A stretch of DNA of 64,000 bases from Cucumibacter marinus DSM 18995 (GCF_000429865.1 NZ_KE386980.1:63079-127078), one strand, 5' to 3'; shown: positions 49,755-59,715, numbered from the stretch's first letter. Notes: generated from the sequence alone by a model not told the origin. Translations and numbers: made by a program.

Positions 49755-52403
49755 TTACTCCTTGCCCAGCATCCTCACGAGAATGTCGTTGGTATCGCGC
49801 GACAACCCGCCTTTTTGCGTAAGTGATTCCAGCGTTTGCCGTGCTGCGGCTCGCCGGCTTGATTCGTAAATACCGTAATCGCTGAACACCGTCAGCAGGC
49901 GCGAGGCCAGTTGCGGGTTGCGGCCATCGAGCCAGGCAATCACATCGGCCACAAAGGCGAAGCCTTGCCCGTCTGCCCGGGCGAATTGTGCCTGGTTCCC
50001 GGCAGCGAAGCCGCCGATCAGCGACCGCAACCGGTTGGGATTGCCACGGTCGAATTCGGCGCTGTCATAGACGGCCTTGACCCGGTCGAGGGCGGCCGCC
50101 GACGGGGTGGCGCCCGTCAGGCGCAACCACTTGTCGAGCACGAGCGGGTCGGCGCAGAACCGCTCATGGAAATCAGCCATGCAGGATTCGGCGGCCGGCG
50201 CATTCGAGGCGACGAGCGCTCCAAGCGCCGCCATCCGGTCGGTCATGTTTCCTGCATCGCGATAATGGCGTTCGGTCCGGTCCTGATCGGCGGGCTCGCC
50301 GGTTGCGGCCAGCAATGAGCTGGCCTGGTTGCGCAGCCCGCGCGGGCCGGCCTGCTGTGCACCCGGATCATACGCATCCGCAGCCGGCGCCGCGTCGGCG
50401 AGATCACCGAGTACGCCGCGTAGCTGCTCGCCGAGCATGGCGAGCACGTCACGGCGAACTTGATGCACCCGCTCCGGGTCGACGTTTCGCGCCAGCGTCC
50501 GCGCCAGCGAGCTTTCGGTCGGCAGGGCGAGGCAGGATGCCTTGAAGGCCGCATCAAGGCTTGCATCGCGCAGGGTCTGCTCGATCGCCCCGGCCAGGGC
50601 CTTTACGGCATCCGCGTCCACCGGCCCATCGCCCCGTGCCGCCGGCACCAGAATGGCGCTCGCAACGTCTTGCATCGCCTGCCAGCGGTTGAACGGGTCA
50701 CGGTCGTGTCCGGCAAGGAACAGCCGCTGATCGGCGTTCATCGGCGCATCGAGTGTCACCGGGGCGGAAAAGCCCCGGAACAGCGAGGGCACCGGCCGCG
50801 CCGACAGACCCTCGAAGGTAAGGGTTGTCGTTTCATCCTCGATCTCGGCGACGTCGCCGCGAATGACGGCGCCCCTGGCACGCTCCCATTCCATATCGGC
50901 ACCGTTCGGCCCGACGAGGCCGAACCGCATCGGCATCTTCAGCGGCTGTTTGGTCTCTTGGCCGGGTGTGGGCTCGGTGCGCTGGGCCAGGGTCAGCGTG
51001 TAGCGCCGGTTTGCTTCATCCCAATGATCCGTGACGGTGACGCGCGGCGTGCCGGCCTGGGCATACCAGCGGTAAAACGCATCGCCCAATGAGACCTTGT
51101 TCGCGTCCTCGAAGCTCTTGAGGAACGCCTCGACCGTGGTCGCTTCTCCGTCGTGGCGTTCGAAATAGAGGTCCATGCCGGCGCGGAACCCGTCTTCGCC
51201 CAGAAGGCTGGCAATCATCCGCACGACCTCGGCCCCTTTGTTGTAGACCGTCGCCGTGTAGAAGTTGTTGATCTCGCGGAATTTCTCCGGCCGGACGGGA
51301 TGGGCGAGGGGGCCGCCATCCTCGGCGAACTGTGCTTGCCGCAACAGGCGCACATCCTCGATCCGGTTCACTGCCTTCGAGCGCATGTCGGCACTGAACG
51401 CCTGGTCGCGATAGACCGTCAGCCCTTCCTTGAGGCAGAGCTGGAACCAGTCGCGGCAGGTGATGCGATTGCCGGTCCAGTTGTGAAAATACTCATGCGC
51501 CACCACCCGCTCGATATCGGCATAGTCGGCATCCGTCGCGCTTTCCGGGTCGGCCAGGATAAACCGGTCGTTGAAGATGTTGAGCCCCTTGTTCTCCATC
51601 GCCCCGGCATTGAAGCTCGACACGGCGACGATGTTGAACACGTCGAGATCATATTCGCGCCCGAACCGCTCCTCGTCCCACTTCATCGAACGCTTGAGGG
51701 AATCCATCGCATAGTCGGCACGCGCGGCCTTGCCGTGCTCGGTATAGATATTGAGGTCGACCGTCCGGCCCGACGCGGTGGTGAAGCTGTCCGAAATCTT
51801 GTCGAGATCGCCGGCCACCAGCGCAAACAGATAGGCGGGTTTGGGGTGCGGATCGTCCCAGACTGCAAAATGCCGGCCGTCGGGCAGTTCGCCTGTCTCG
51901 CGCGGATTGCCATTCGAGAGCAGCACCGGCGCTTCTGCCTTGTCGGCCGTAATGCGCACCGAATAGGTCGCCATCACATCCGGCCGGTCGAGGAAATAGG
52001 TGATGCGGCGGAACCCTTCCGCCTCGCACTGCGTGCACCAGATTCCTTCCGACCGGTAGAGCCCGGAAAGCTCCGTGTTCTCTTCCGGCTCGATATCGAC
52101 TTCGGTTTCCAGCACGAAGGCGGCAGCAGGCGGCGTGTGGATTGTCAGACCGTTTTCGGAAGCCTCATAGGCGTCTTTGGTCAGCGCCTTGCCGTCGATC
52201 GAAACCGAAACCAGGGTGAGTTCTTCCCCGTCAAGCACCAGCGGTGTGCCCGGCGCCGTGCCTTTGCGGGGCGCCATGGCCAGCCTGGCCGCAACCCGGC
52301 AGGTGCCTGGCGCGATTGTCACGTCGAGGTCAACGGAATCGATCACATAGGCGCTGGGTGCGTAGTCTTTGAGATAGATGAACGGGGACGCATTGTCGGA
52401 CAT
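49755..52403 (-). CDS. pepN: Aminopeptidase N
   Basis: The 882-residue M1 metallopeptidase removes N-terminal residues from peptides in the cytoplasm. It has the GAMEN exopeptidase motif (NAGAMENKGLNIF), the zinc site HEYFHNW (His303 and His307) with the third ligand about 18 residues on, and a catalytic Tyr region. The C-terminal half is the helical DUF3458-type domain. Length is normal. Confidence 0.95.
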   Translation of the reverse strand: MSDNASPFIYLKDYAPSAYVIDSVDLDVTIAPGTCRVAARLAMAPRKGTAPGTPLVLDGEELTLVSVSIDGKALTKDAYEASENGLTIHTPPAAAFVLETEVDIEPEENTELSGLYRSEGIWCTQCEAEGFRRITYFLDRPDVMATYSVRITADKAEAPVLLSNGNPRETGELPDGRHFAVWDDPHPKPAYLFALVAGDLDKISDSFTTASGRTVDLNIYTEHGKAARADYAMDSLKRSMKWDEERFGREYDLDVFNIVAVSSFNAGAMENKGLNIFNDRFILADPESATDADYADIERVVAHEYFHNWTGNRITCRDWFQLCLKEGLTVYRDQAFSADMRSKAVNRIEDVRLLRQAQFAEDGGPLAHPVRPEKFREINNFYTATVYNKGAEVVRMIASLLGEDGFRAGMDLYFERHDGEATTVEAFLKSFEDANKVSLGDAFYRWYAQAGTPRVTVTDHWDEANRRYTLTLAQRTEPTPGQETKQPLKMPMRFGLVGPNGADMEWERARGAVIRGDVAEIEDETTTLTFEGLSARPVPSLFRGFSAPVTLDAPMNADQRLFLAGHDRDPFNRWQAMQDVASAILVPAARGDGPVDADAVKALAGAIEQTLRDASLDAAFKASCLALPTESSLARTLARNVDPERVHQVRRDVLAMLGEQLRGVLGDLADAAPAADAYDPGAQQAGPRGLRNQASSLLAATGEPADQDRTERHYRDAGNMTDRMAALGALVASNAPAAESCMADFHERFCADPLVLDKWLRLTGATPSAAALDRVKAVYDSAEFDRGNPNRLRSLIGGFAAGNQAQFARADGQGFAFVADVIAWLDGRNPQLASRLLTVFSDYGIYESSRRAAARQTLESLTQKGGLSRDTNDILVRMLGKE

Positions 52404-52467
52404 GATCGCTGCCTTGATCGGTTATTTGGCCCTGGCGCGGGCCGGGTGGGTTGTGGCGCGGCTGCAA

Positions 52468-52486
52468 CAGCCTTGTCACAAGGCTG
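52468..52486. promoter_or_regulatory. 8-3-8 perfect palindrome between pepN and the ABC exporter
   Basis: CAGCCTTG-TCA-CAAGGCTG is a perfect inverted repeat in the 240-base divergent promoter region (52404-52643). Its size fits an operator for a dimeric regulator controlling one or both genes. A GC-rich hairpin at the RNA level is the alternative. Confidence 0.4.
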
Positions 52487-52643
52487 GTGATATTCTGTCC
52501 GGCTCGCCGCGAGTCGGAGTGTTCGCATATTGGCATTCACGGCGCGGCGGGCAAGCACGTTGAAAAAGTTCGCGCCCGGCGCTATGGGCTCGATCCCACA
52601 TACTCTTCCGGCGTCTGCCGGCACCAATAATGGACTTGATACA

Positions 52644-54500
52644 ATGGTTTCCGCAATTTTCGGCTGGTTTGAAAACCTGCTCGATCCCTATCCCAAAGAG
52701 CCGCCGAGCCGTCCGCCGCGCGGTCTGATCGCTTTTTGTCGCCACTATACTCGTGGCGTCGAGGGGCCTCTTTTGATGATGGCCGTTACCACTGCCGTCA
52801 TCGCTATTGCCGAAGTCGCCCTGTTCGGCTTTCTGGGCAACATGGTCGACTGGCTTTCCGGCGTCTCCCGCGAGGAGTTCCTCGCCAACGAATCCGGCAA
52901 GCTGATGCTGATCGCGGCGGTGGTGATCGGTCTGCCGGTCGCAGTCGCCTTCAACACCATGCTGATCCATCAGACGCTTCTGGGAAACTATCCCATGCGC
53001 ATCCGGTGGAACGTGCACCGCTATCTCATCCGCCAGTCGATGAGCTACTTCCAGGACGAATTCGCCGGCCGCATCGCCACCAAGCTGATGCAGACCTCGC
53101 TCGCCGTGCGCGAGACGGTGATGAAGCTCCTCGACGTGCTCAACTATGTCATCGTCTATTTTATCGGAACCTTGGTCATTGCCGCCGCAGCCGATTGGCG
53201 GCTGATGATCCCGTTCCTTGCCTGGCTGGTGGGCTACATCCTGTTGCTACGTCATTACGTGCCCAAGCTGCGCCGCATCTCCGAGGCGCAGGCCGACGCC
53301 CGTGCGGCCATGACCGGCCGGATCGTCGACAGCTACACCAACATCGCCACGGTCAAGCTGTTCTCCCACTCCAACCGGGAAGAAGCCTATGCCCATGAGG
53401 CAATGGACGGTTTCATGCAAACCGTGCACAGCCAGATGCGCCAGGTTTCCGCGCTCAACATCCTGATCTACGGCATGAATTCGACGCTGCTTGCGATGAT
53501 CGGCGGCCTCGGAATCTATCTGTGGACCCAGGAAGCGATCACTGTCGGTGCGGTCGCCACCGCCATCGCACTGGTCCTGCGCATGTATGGCATGTCGCAA
53601 TGGATCATGTGGGAGATGTCGGCCCTGTTCGAGAATATCGGCACGGTCGAAGACGGCATCAATTCGATCTCCTTGCCGCGCCTGGTCGCCGACAAGCCCG
53701 GTGCCAAGCCGATCGAGAACGTCTCGGGTGCCATCCGTTTTGAGCACGTGACCTTCAAATACGGCCAGGAAAAGGGAGTGATCGAGGATCTCGACCTGTT
53801 CATCCCGCCGGGCCAGAAGGTCGGTCTCGTGGGGCGTTCGGGCGCCGGCAAGTCGACGCTGGTCAACATCCTCCTGCGCTTCTACGACGTCGAGAACGGG
53901 CGCATTACCATCGACGGCAAGGATATCTCGGAGGTCACCCAGGACAGCCTTCGGGCGAATATCGCCATGGTGACCCAGGACACCTCGCTCCTGCATCGAT
54001 CGGTCCGCGACAACATCATGTATGGCCGCCCGCATGCGACCGAGGAGATGGTGATCGCCGCTGCCAAACAGGCCGAAGCGCATGACTTCATCCTCGACCT
54101 TGAAGACATCAAGGGCCGCCGCGGATACGACGCCCATGTCGGTGAACGCGGGGTGAAGCTGTCCGGCGGTCAGCGTCAGCGCGTCGCCATTTCGCGGGTG
54201 ATCCTCAAGGATGCTCCGATCCTGGTGATGGATGAGGCGACTTCGGCCCTCGACAGCGAGGTCGAGGCGGCGATCCAGAGCCAGCTCGACCGGCTGATGC
54301 AGGGCAAGACAGTGATCGCCATCGCCCACCGCTTGTCGACGATTGCGGCCATGGATCGGCTGATCGTGATGGATCAGGGACGGGTGGTCGAAGATGGCAC
54401 CCATGAGGAACTGCTGGCGCTTGGCGGGCACTATGCCCGGCTCTGGCACCGTCAATCCGGCGGTTTCATCGACTCCGAACCGGCCGACATCACGGCCTGA
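52644..54500 (+). CDS. ABC exporter, fused membrane and ATPase domains
   Basis: From the ATG at 52644 the product has 618 residues; the frame is open further upstream but that part looks non-coding. Residues about 35-330 form the six-helix exporter domain. The ATPase domain has Walker A (GRSGAGKST), signature (LSGGQRQRVA), Walker B (ILVMDEATSALD) and the switch His in AHRLSTIAA. It works as a homodimer. The substrate is not evident. Confidence 0.92.
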   Translation: MVSAIFGWFENLLDPYPKEPPSRPPRGLIAFCRHYTRGVEGPLLMMAVTTAVIAIAEVALFGFLGNMVDWLSGVSREEFLANESGKLMLIAAVVIGLPVAVAFNTMLIHQTLLGNYPMRIRWNVHRYLIRQSMSYFQDEFAGRIATKLMQTSLAVRETVMKLLDVLNYVIVYFIGTLVIAAAADWRLMIPFLAWLVGYILLLRHYVPKLRRISEAQADARAAMTGRIVDSYTNIATVKLFSHSNREEAYAHEAMDGFMQTVHSQMRQVSALNILIYGMNSTLLAMIGGLGIYLWTQEAITVGAVATAIALVLRMYGMSQWIMWEMSALFENIGTVEDGINSISLPRLVADKPGAKPIENVSGAIRFEHVTFKYGQEKGVIEDLDLFIPPGQKVGLVGRSGAGKSTLVNILLRFYDVENGRITIDGKDISEVTQDSLRANIAMVTQDTSLLHRSVRDNIMYGRPHATEEMVIAAAKQAEAHDFILDLEDIKGRRGYDAHVGERGVKLSGGQRQRVAISRVILKDAPILVMDEATSALDSEVEAAIQSQLDRLMQGKTVIAIAHRLSTIAAMDRLIVMDQGRVVEDGTHEELLALGGHYARLWHRQSGGFIDSEPADITA

Positions 54501-54506
54501 TTTGGT

Positions 54507-54530
54507 GGGGGCGGCCCCAGGGCCGCTCCC
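54507..54530 (+). terminator. GC-rich hairpin after the ABC exporter
   Basis: GGGGGCGGCCC and GGGCCGCTCCC form an 11-bp stem (one G-U pair) with a CA loop, in the gap between convergent genes. No U-run follows. Confidence 0.45.
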
Positions 54531-54554
54531 GCATTCTGCCGCCGGGAGTCAGCG

Positions 54555-54968
54555 CTACGGCGCGGCCGCACGTCCGGCCTTGTCTCGCGCGCTGGCGGCC
54601 CCCTTGATTCCCAGATGCGTCACATCCGGCGTGTCGGGATACCTCAACCCATATCCGACCAGCCGGTCGAGCCCGATATGGGCCGCCCAGATCAGTGCAA
54701 ACGACAGGACCGGCGCCCAGCCCGCGAAGAAGGCGAGGGTACCGAGCACCAGCGGCCCGGTATAGGTGTGAACCGCATCATAGGCGAGCACACCCGCCCG
54801 CTTGTTCACCGCATAGACGATGAAGCTGAGATCGGGCCACAGGAACAAGACCAGATAGACCCACCAGACGCCCCCGGTCTGCCAGAAGGCAATGGTGGCA
54901 ACGGCAAAGACCGCCAGCCCTTCAAAGCGGAGCGCGTTGCGCACGGCCCCAGTTGTGTATCCGCTCAT
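54555..54968 (-). CDS. DUF4260 family membrane protein
   Basis: The 137-residue product has about four hydrophobic segments and the DUF4260 signature AAHIGLDRLVGYGLRYPD near the C-terminus. Function is unknown. It begins two bases after the methyltransferase-like gene on the same strand. Confidence 0.78.
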   Translation of the reverse strand: MSGYTTGAVRNALRFEGLAVFAVATIAFWQTGGVWWVYLVLFLWPDLSFIVYAVNKRAGVLAYDAVHTYTGPLVLGTLAFFAGWAPVLSFALIWAAHIGLDRLVGYGLRYPDTPDVTHLGIKGAASARDKAGRAAAP

Positions 54969-54970
54969 GC

Positions 54971-55465
54971 CTAGAACAGCCCCCAGCGTCGAACCTTTGT
55001 CAGATAGGCGGTATAGACCCCGCCGAACTTGCGAGTCAGGTAATCCTCTTCACGCACCACCACCAGGAAATGCAGGGCGATCCAGAGAACCGGCGCCAGG
55101 ATCAACGCCCATTCGAGTGCAGCGGCGAATCCAAGCCCGATCAGCACAAGCACAAAACCCACATACATCGGGTTCCGCACAAAGGCGAACGGGCCCGTTT
55201 CAACGATTCGGCTGGTGGGCTTCCACGGCCTGACATCGGTATTGTGTCGCTTGAAGGTGTTCTCTCCCCACCAGGCCAGGGCCAATGCCAGCGCGATGAG
55301 CACCACACCGGAGCTGAGTGATGCGACGTGCCAGAGCGGCACGAACCGGACAGGAATGAGAAAATCGAGCGCAATCGCACCCACAAGGGCGATGGCAAGA
55401 AACAAGGGCGGCGGCATGATCAGCCCCGCATTGTCAGGGGTGTGCGCGGCCGGTTGGTCGGTCAT
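54971..55465 (-). CDS. Isoprenylcysteine carboxyl methyltransferase-like membrane protein
   Basis: From the ATG at 55465 (AGAAAGGG upstream) the product has 164 residues with about four membrane segments. The C-terminal half has VETGPFAFVRNPMYVGFVLVLIG and VREEDYLTRKFGGVYTAYLTKVRR, the PEMT/ICMT family pattern for membrane-bound methylation. The substrate is unknown in bacteria. Confidence 0.82.
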   Translation of the reverse strand: MTDQPAAHTPDNAGLIMPPPLFLAIALVGAIALDFLIPVRFVPLWHVASLSSGVVLIALALALAWWGENTFKRHNTDVRPWKPTSRIVETGPFAFVRNPMYVGFVLVLIGLGFAAALEWALILAPVLWIALHFLVVVREEDYLTRKFGGVYTAYLTKVRRWGLF

Positions 55466-55579
55466 ACCCTTTCTCCCGCTTTGATCTGTCAAATCGACTT
55501 AAATTCAAATGGCTTTTGAGATGCGCGGCCCTCTCGACTACAGTGCGCCCCGCTGCGTGGCATATGGGGGCGGACCCGA

Positions 55580-58027
55580 ATGGATTCCAGCATGAATGTC
55601 GATCTGAAGGGAATTTGGCGGCTGACGGGCCGCCGGCCGGAGGATGCTGTCGACATCGCCATCCCCGGGGATGTCCATTCTGCGCTGATCGCGGCCGACC
55701 GCCTTGCCGATCCCTATCCCGGTGACCGGGAGAAGCAAATGCAGTGGGTCGCCGCCACGCCGTGGGTCATCGAGCGCGGTTTCGAACTCGCGACCGATCC
55801 CGCAGAGGGCCACTGGACCCTCGCCATCGATCGGCTTGATGGCGTTGCGTCAATCATTCTCAACGGTTCGCATGTGGCGGACACCGACAACAGTTTCATT
55901 CGCCACGATCTTCCGGTGACCGGCCTGCTGCGCCAGGGCGAAAACACCATCCGTATCGAGTTTTCTCCGGCGGCAACCGAAGCCGCGATCCGGGCGAAAA
56001 AGCACCCCTTCGTGGTGCCGTCGACTTTCAACTCACCGGACTACCCGCATCTCAACTTTCTGCGCAAACCCGCCTGCCATGGCGGTTGGGATTGGGCTTT
56101 GGCAACGATGCCGCTCGGTATCTACGGTGATGTCCGGCTCGAAAGGGCCCCGCTTGCCCGGCTCGATGCGGTCCAGGTCCGCCAGCACCACGCGCCCGAC
56201 AGATGCGAGCTCGAGATCATTGCCCATATTCACGCCTTCGCTGACGGCGAGATTGAACTCAACCACAGGATCGGTGAACAGACGGCAGGCAATGAGACCC
56301 GCTTGCGCAGGGGACACAACCGGCGCGTGCACCGGATCACGATCGAAAACCCCGAGCTCTGGTGGCCGGCCGGGCAGGGCGGGCAACACCTCTATGAACT
56401 GGTGACCCAACTCGGAGACACCCAACAGCGCCGCCGCCTCGGCCTGCGCAATTTGCGGGTGATCGAAGAGCCTGACGTCGAGGGCAATGGCGCGGGCTTC
56501 GCGGTGCGGGTCAATGGCCGCGATGTCTTCATGAAAGGCGCGAACTGGATTCCCGCCGACGCCTTGCCGGGCCGCATAACGCATGATGTCGTTCGCGATC
56601 TGCTGGTTTCGGCCCGTGATGCCAATATGAACATGATCCGCGTCTGGGGCGGCGGGCAGTACGAGCCGGACTGGTTCTATGAGCTGTGCGACGAACTCGG
56701 CCTGCTTGTCTGGCAGGATTTCATGTTCGCCTGCATGCCCTATCCGTCGGACGAGCCGTTCCTTGAAACCGTCCGCCAAGAAGTCGTCCAGCAGGTGAGA
56801 CGCCTGTCGCATCACGCCTCGATTGCCCTGTGGTGCGGTGACAATGAAGGGATCAATGCCCTCGACTGGTACGAGGAAACCCGCGGCGACCGTGAGCGAT
56901 ACGTCGCGAACTATGCACGGCTGAATGCGGTGCTGGAAAAGGTCTGCAATCATGAGGACCCGGGCCGGCTTTACTGGCCATCTTCGCCTTGTCGGGGGCC
57001 GTTCGACTACTCGGGTGGCATCGGAGCCTCGAATCGGGGCGACAGCCATTTCTGGGAGGTCTGGCACGGGGCCAAACCGTTGACCGCCTATCGCGAAGCG
57101 AAACCCCGCTTCGTGTCGGAATTCGGATTTCAGTCCTTTCCCTCCATGCCTATCATCAAGACCTTCACCGAAAAGGCTGACCGCAACCCGTCCTCGCCGG
57201 TCATGGAAGCGCATCAGCGCGATCCCGGCGGCAATGCGCGCATTATCGAAAGCCTGACCCGGCAATTCCGGTTTCCACGCAATTTCAAGCAGATGGTTTA
57301 TCTGAGCCAGGTCCAGCAAGCCTTGGCCATCACAACAGCGGTCGACTACTGGCGCAGCCTCAAGCCCTGGTGCATGGGGGCTCTTTATTGGCAACTCAAT
57401 GATTGTTGGCCGGGCGCCTCATGGTCGAGCCTTGACTATGGCGGGGGCTGGAAGCTGCTCCATCATGCGGCGAAACGCTTTTTCGCGCCGGTCCGTGTGG
57501 CCGCCATTCCCGAAGTCGCAACCGGCGATATCCGCCTGGTCGGGCTCAACGATCTGCCCGATCCGATTACCCTCGATCTCACCGCATACACTGTCGATAT
57601 GGCCGGCAGAACGCGGCTCGTGGCGCAAACCCGCGGTGCCGTCCCCTATGATCGGGCGGCACGGCTGGCGCAGATACCCGCCAACGCTTTGCGGCCGGGC
57701 GAAATGCTCCTTTATCGCTGGTCAGAACCCGAAACCGGGGCGTCGGGCGAGGAGGTTTTTGCCCCCCATCCATTCAAGGCCTACGACCTTGATGAACCCG
57801 GCCTTTCGATCGAGTGGGAGACGGTTGACGGTCGAGCAGAGGCGGTGGTCTCGAGCAAATGCCTGGCCCTGTTCGTCGCCCTTGAAACGGCGATCCCGGG
57901 CCGATTCTCGGACAATGGCTTCGTGGTCTTGCCCGACGCACCCCGCCGGGTCATCTTCGAGCGCAGTAGTGAAACGGACATCGATCCAGACGCGGTGAAG
58001 ATCCGCCATTTGCGTGCAAGTTATTGA
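55580..58027 (+). CDS. Beta-mannosidase (glycoside hydrolase family 2)
   Basis: The 815-residue enzyme removes terminal beta-mannose. It has the GH2 layout: jelly-roll sugar-binding N-terminus, an immunoglobulin-like domain, and a TIM barrel with acid/base Glu423 in WCGDNEG and nucleophile Glu514 in FVSEFGFQSFPSM. The stretch FMKGANWIPADALPGR is typical of beta-mannosidases. No signal peptide is visible, so it acts on imported oligosaccharides. The isomerase gene follows 17 bases later. Confidence 0.92.
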   Translation: MDSSMNVDLKGIWRLTGRRPEDAVDIAIPGDVHSALIAADRLADPYPGDREKQMQWVAATPWVIERGFELATDPAEGHWTLAIDRLDGVASIILNGSHVADTDNSFIRHDLPVTGLLRQGENTIRIEFSPAATEAAIRAKKHPFVVPSTFNSPDYPHLNFLRKPACHGGWDWALATMPLGIYGDVRLERAPLARLDAVQVRQHHAPDRCELEIIAHIHAFADGEIELNHRIGEQTAGNETRLRRGHNRRVHRITIENPELWWPAGQGGQHLYELVTQLGDTQQRRRLGLRNLRVIEEPDVEGNGAGFAVRVNGRDVFMKGANWIPADALPGRITHDVVRDLLVSARDANMNMIRVWGGGQYEPDWFYELCDELGLLVWQDFMFACMPYPSDEPFLETVRQEVVQQVRRLSHHASIALWCGDNEGINALDWYEETRGDRERYVANYARLNAVLEKVCNHEDPGRLYWPSSPCRGPFDYSGGIGASNRGDSHFWEVWHGAKPLTAYREAKPRFVSEFGFQSFPSMPIIKTFTEKADRNPSSPVMEAHQRDPGGNARIIESLTRQFRFPRNFKQMVYLSQVQQALAITTAVDYWRSLKPWCMGALYWQLNDCWPGASWSSLDYGGGWKLLHHAAKRFFAPVRVAAIPEVATGDIRLVGLNDLPDPITLDLTAYTVDMAGRTRLVAQTRGAVPYDRAARLAQIPANALRPGEMLLYRWSEPETGASGEEVFAPHPFKAYDLDEPGLSIEWETVDGRAEAVVSSKCLALFVALETAIPGRFSDNGFVVLPDAPRRVIFERSSETDIDPDAVKIRHLRASY

Positions 58028-58044
58028 GAGTGAAAGGAAATGCC

Positions 58045-58731
58045 ATGCGCCGTTCTGAAATCAACGCGGTCCTGCGGGACGGTGATGCCTTCATCAAGGC
58101 GCATGGTTTTGCATTGCCGCCTTTTGCACGGTTGAGCCCGCATGACATGCAGGTGCGCAAGGACGAACTGCGTGGTGTCACGGGCGCGCGGCTGGGTTGG
58201 GACGTCACCGATTACGGGCTTGGCGATTTCCACGAAACAGGGCTTTTCCTGTTCACCCTGCGAAACGGACGGGCTGAAGATCTCTCCAGGGGCAGCGGCA
58301 TGCTTTATGCCGAGAAGCTGCTGATTTCCAAGGAAAACCAGCTTTCCCCCATGCACAAGCATCTGGTCAAGGCCGAGGATATCATCAATCGCGGCGGCGC
58401 GCGGCTTGTGGTTGAGCTCTTTGCCTCCGATCCAGAGGGCAATATCGACGAGAACGCTGACGTCACCGTGCCCTGCGATGGCGTCGAGACGACGGTTAAG
58501 GCCGGTGGCAAGGTCGTGCTGCTGCCCGGCGAGAGCATAACCCTGATGCCGGGCGTCTGGCATGCCTTTTGGGCCGAAGGCGGCAACACGCTGATCGGCG
58601 AGGTTTCAACGGTCAATGATGACGAGACCGACAATTATTTCCGCGATCCTGTCGCCCGCTTTTCCGACATCGAGGAAGACGAGGAGCCCGTGCATCTCCT
58701 GGTCTCGGACTACGACACCTGGCTTTCCTGA
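58045..58731 (+). CDS. D-lyxose/D-mannose family sugar isomerase
   Basis: From the ATG at 58045 the product has 228 residues and is a cupin of the D-lyxose ketol-isomerase family: SPMHKHLVKAEDIINRGGARLVVELF carries the metal-binding His and Glu residues, with a further His in PGVWHAFWAEGG. Such enzymes convert mannose to fructose. The position after beta-mannosidase fits a two-step path from mannoside to fructose. The end overlaps the convergent pcaQ by 22 bases. Confidence 0.85.
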   Translation: MRRSEINAVLRDGDAFIKAHGFALPPFARLSPHDMQVRKDELRGVTGARLGWDVTDYGLGDFHETGLFLFTLRNGRAEDLSRGSGMLYAEKLLISKENQLSPMHKHLVKAEDIINRGGARLVVELFASDPEGNIDENADVTVPCDGVETTVKAGGKVVLLPGESITLMPGVWHAFWAEGGNTLIGEVSTVNDDETDNYFRDPVARFSDIEEDEEPVHLLVSDYDTWLS

Positions 58732-59675
58732 CCAGCCTCGCGTTCTGCGGCGATCTCGGCCCGCGCCAGGTCCCGCAATGAGCTGATGATCACATCGGCC
58801 GCCGCGTTCGGCACGCCTGTGATGCGGGTTGTGAGCCCCACCGGGCCGAAGGTCACGCCTGTGTCGATCGGCAGTTCGATGAGCCCGCCGGCACGCAATT
58901 CCGCGTTCACGACCGAACGCGAGATGATCCACACCGCATCGGTCTGCTTGATATAGGCGATAGAGAAGACCGGTGAGACGGTCTCGATGATGTCGTTGAA
59001 ATCCCCGATCCCGTTTGCCACCAGCAGCCGGTCGACCTCGGGCCGGATAATCGATTCCGCTGGCGGCAGCACCACCGTGAACGCGTTGATCTGGCTCATC
59101 GGCAGGCCCTTTCGGGCGGTCAGCGGGTGTCCGTCGCGCACAACGAAGACGATCCGCTCGGTGTAGAGCCGCTCGAAACTGAGATCGGCCATCGCTTCCT
59201 GCCCGGCCATGCGCCCGACAACGATGTCGATCCGCCCCGCCTTGAGTTCCCCGAGCAAATAGTGATTAGGGCCTGTGATCACCCGGATGGGGGCTTCGAG
59301 CCCCTGCTGCTTGGCCGCCAGCACCGCTTTGGGCACCAATTCGCCTGCCACCGAGGGCAGAGCACCGATGGTGACCGCGCTCATCTGCTGGCGCTGGATG
59401 GCATCGACGCTGGCGACACCCTGCTGCAGGGCGGCGATGGCGGCGCCGGCATGACGGCGAAAGGCCTGGCCATGCGCTGTCAGCCGCACCCCGGCGCGGC
59501 TGCGCGTGAACAGTGTTACGCCAAGTGCGTGTTCGAGTTCGCCGATGGCCTTGGAAACCGCTGGCTGGGTCAATCCGAGTGCATCTGCCGCGCCGACAAA
59601 GCTTTTTCGGCCTGCAACCTCCAGAAAACACGATAAGTGCCTGAATTTGATGCGATGCGGGGACAGGGCGGACAT
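58710..59675 (-). CDS. pcaQ: LysR-type activator PcaQ
   Basis: The 321-residue product has an N-terminal winged helix (FRHLSCFLEVAGRKSFVGAADALGLTQPAVSKAIGELE) and a LysR substrate-binding domain. It matches PcaQ in length and is divergent from pcaD, the arrangement in Agrobacterium and Sinorhizobium, where it activates the pcaDCHGB operon in response to beta-carboxymuconate-type metabolites. Confidence 0.9.
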   Translation of the reverse strand: MSALSPHRIKFRHLSCFLEVAGRKSFVGAADALGLTQPAVSKAIGELEHALGVTLFTRSRAGVRLTAHGQAFRRHAGAAIAALQQGVASVDAIQRQQMSAVTIGALPSVAGELVPKAVLAAKQQGLEAPIRVITGPNHYLLGELKAGRIDIVVGRMAGQEAMADLSFERLYTERIVFVVRDGHPLTARKGLPMSQINAFTVVLPPAESIIRPEVDRLLVANGIGDFNDIIETVSPVFSIAYIKQTDAVWIISRSVVNAELRAGGLIELPIDTGVTFGPVGLTTRITGVPNAAADVIISSLRDLARAEIAAEREAGQESQVS

Positions 59676-59696
59676 GAAATTTCCATATCGATTCGG

Positions 59697-59715
59697 TTAT
59701 GTATCAATGTCATAA
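59697..59715. promoter_or_regulatory. Likely PcaQ-binding dyad
   Basis: TTATG-N9-CATAA lies 22 bases from the pcaQ start in the divergent gap and contains the LysR T-N11-A layout. The preceding GGTTAT matches one half of the published PcaQ target form with ATAACC and GGTTA halves. The gap downstream is AT-rich. Confidence 0.45.
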
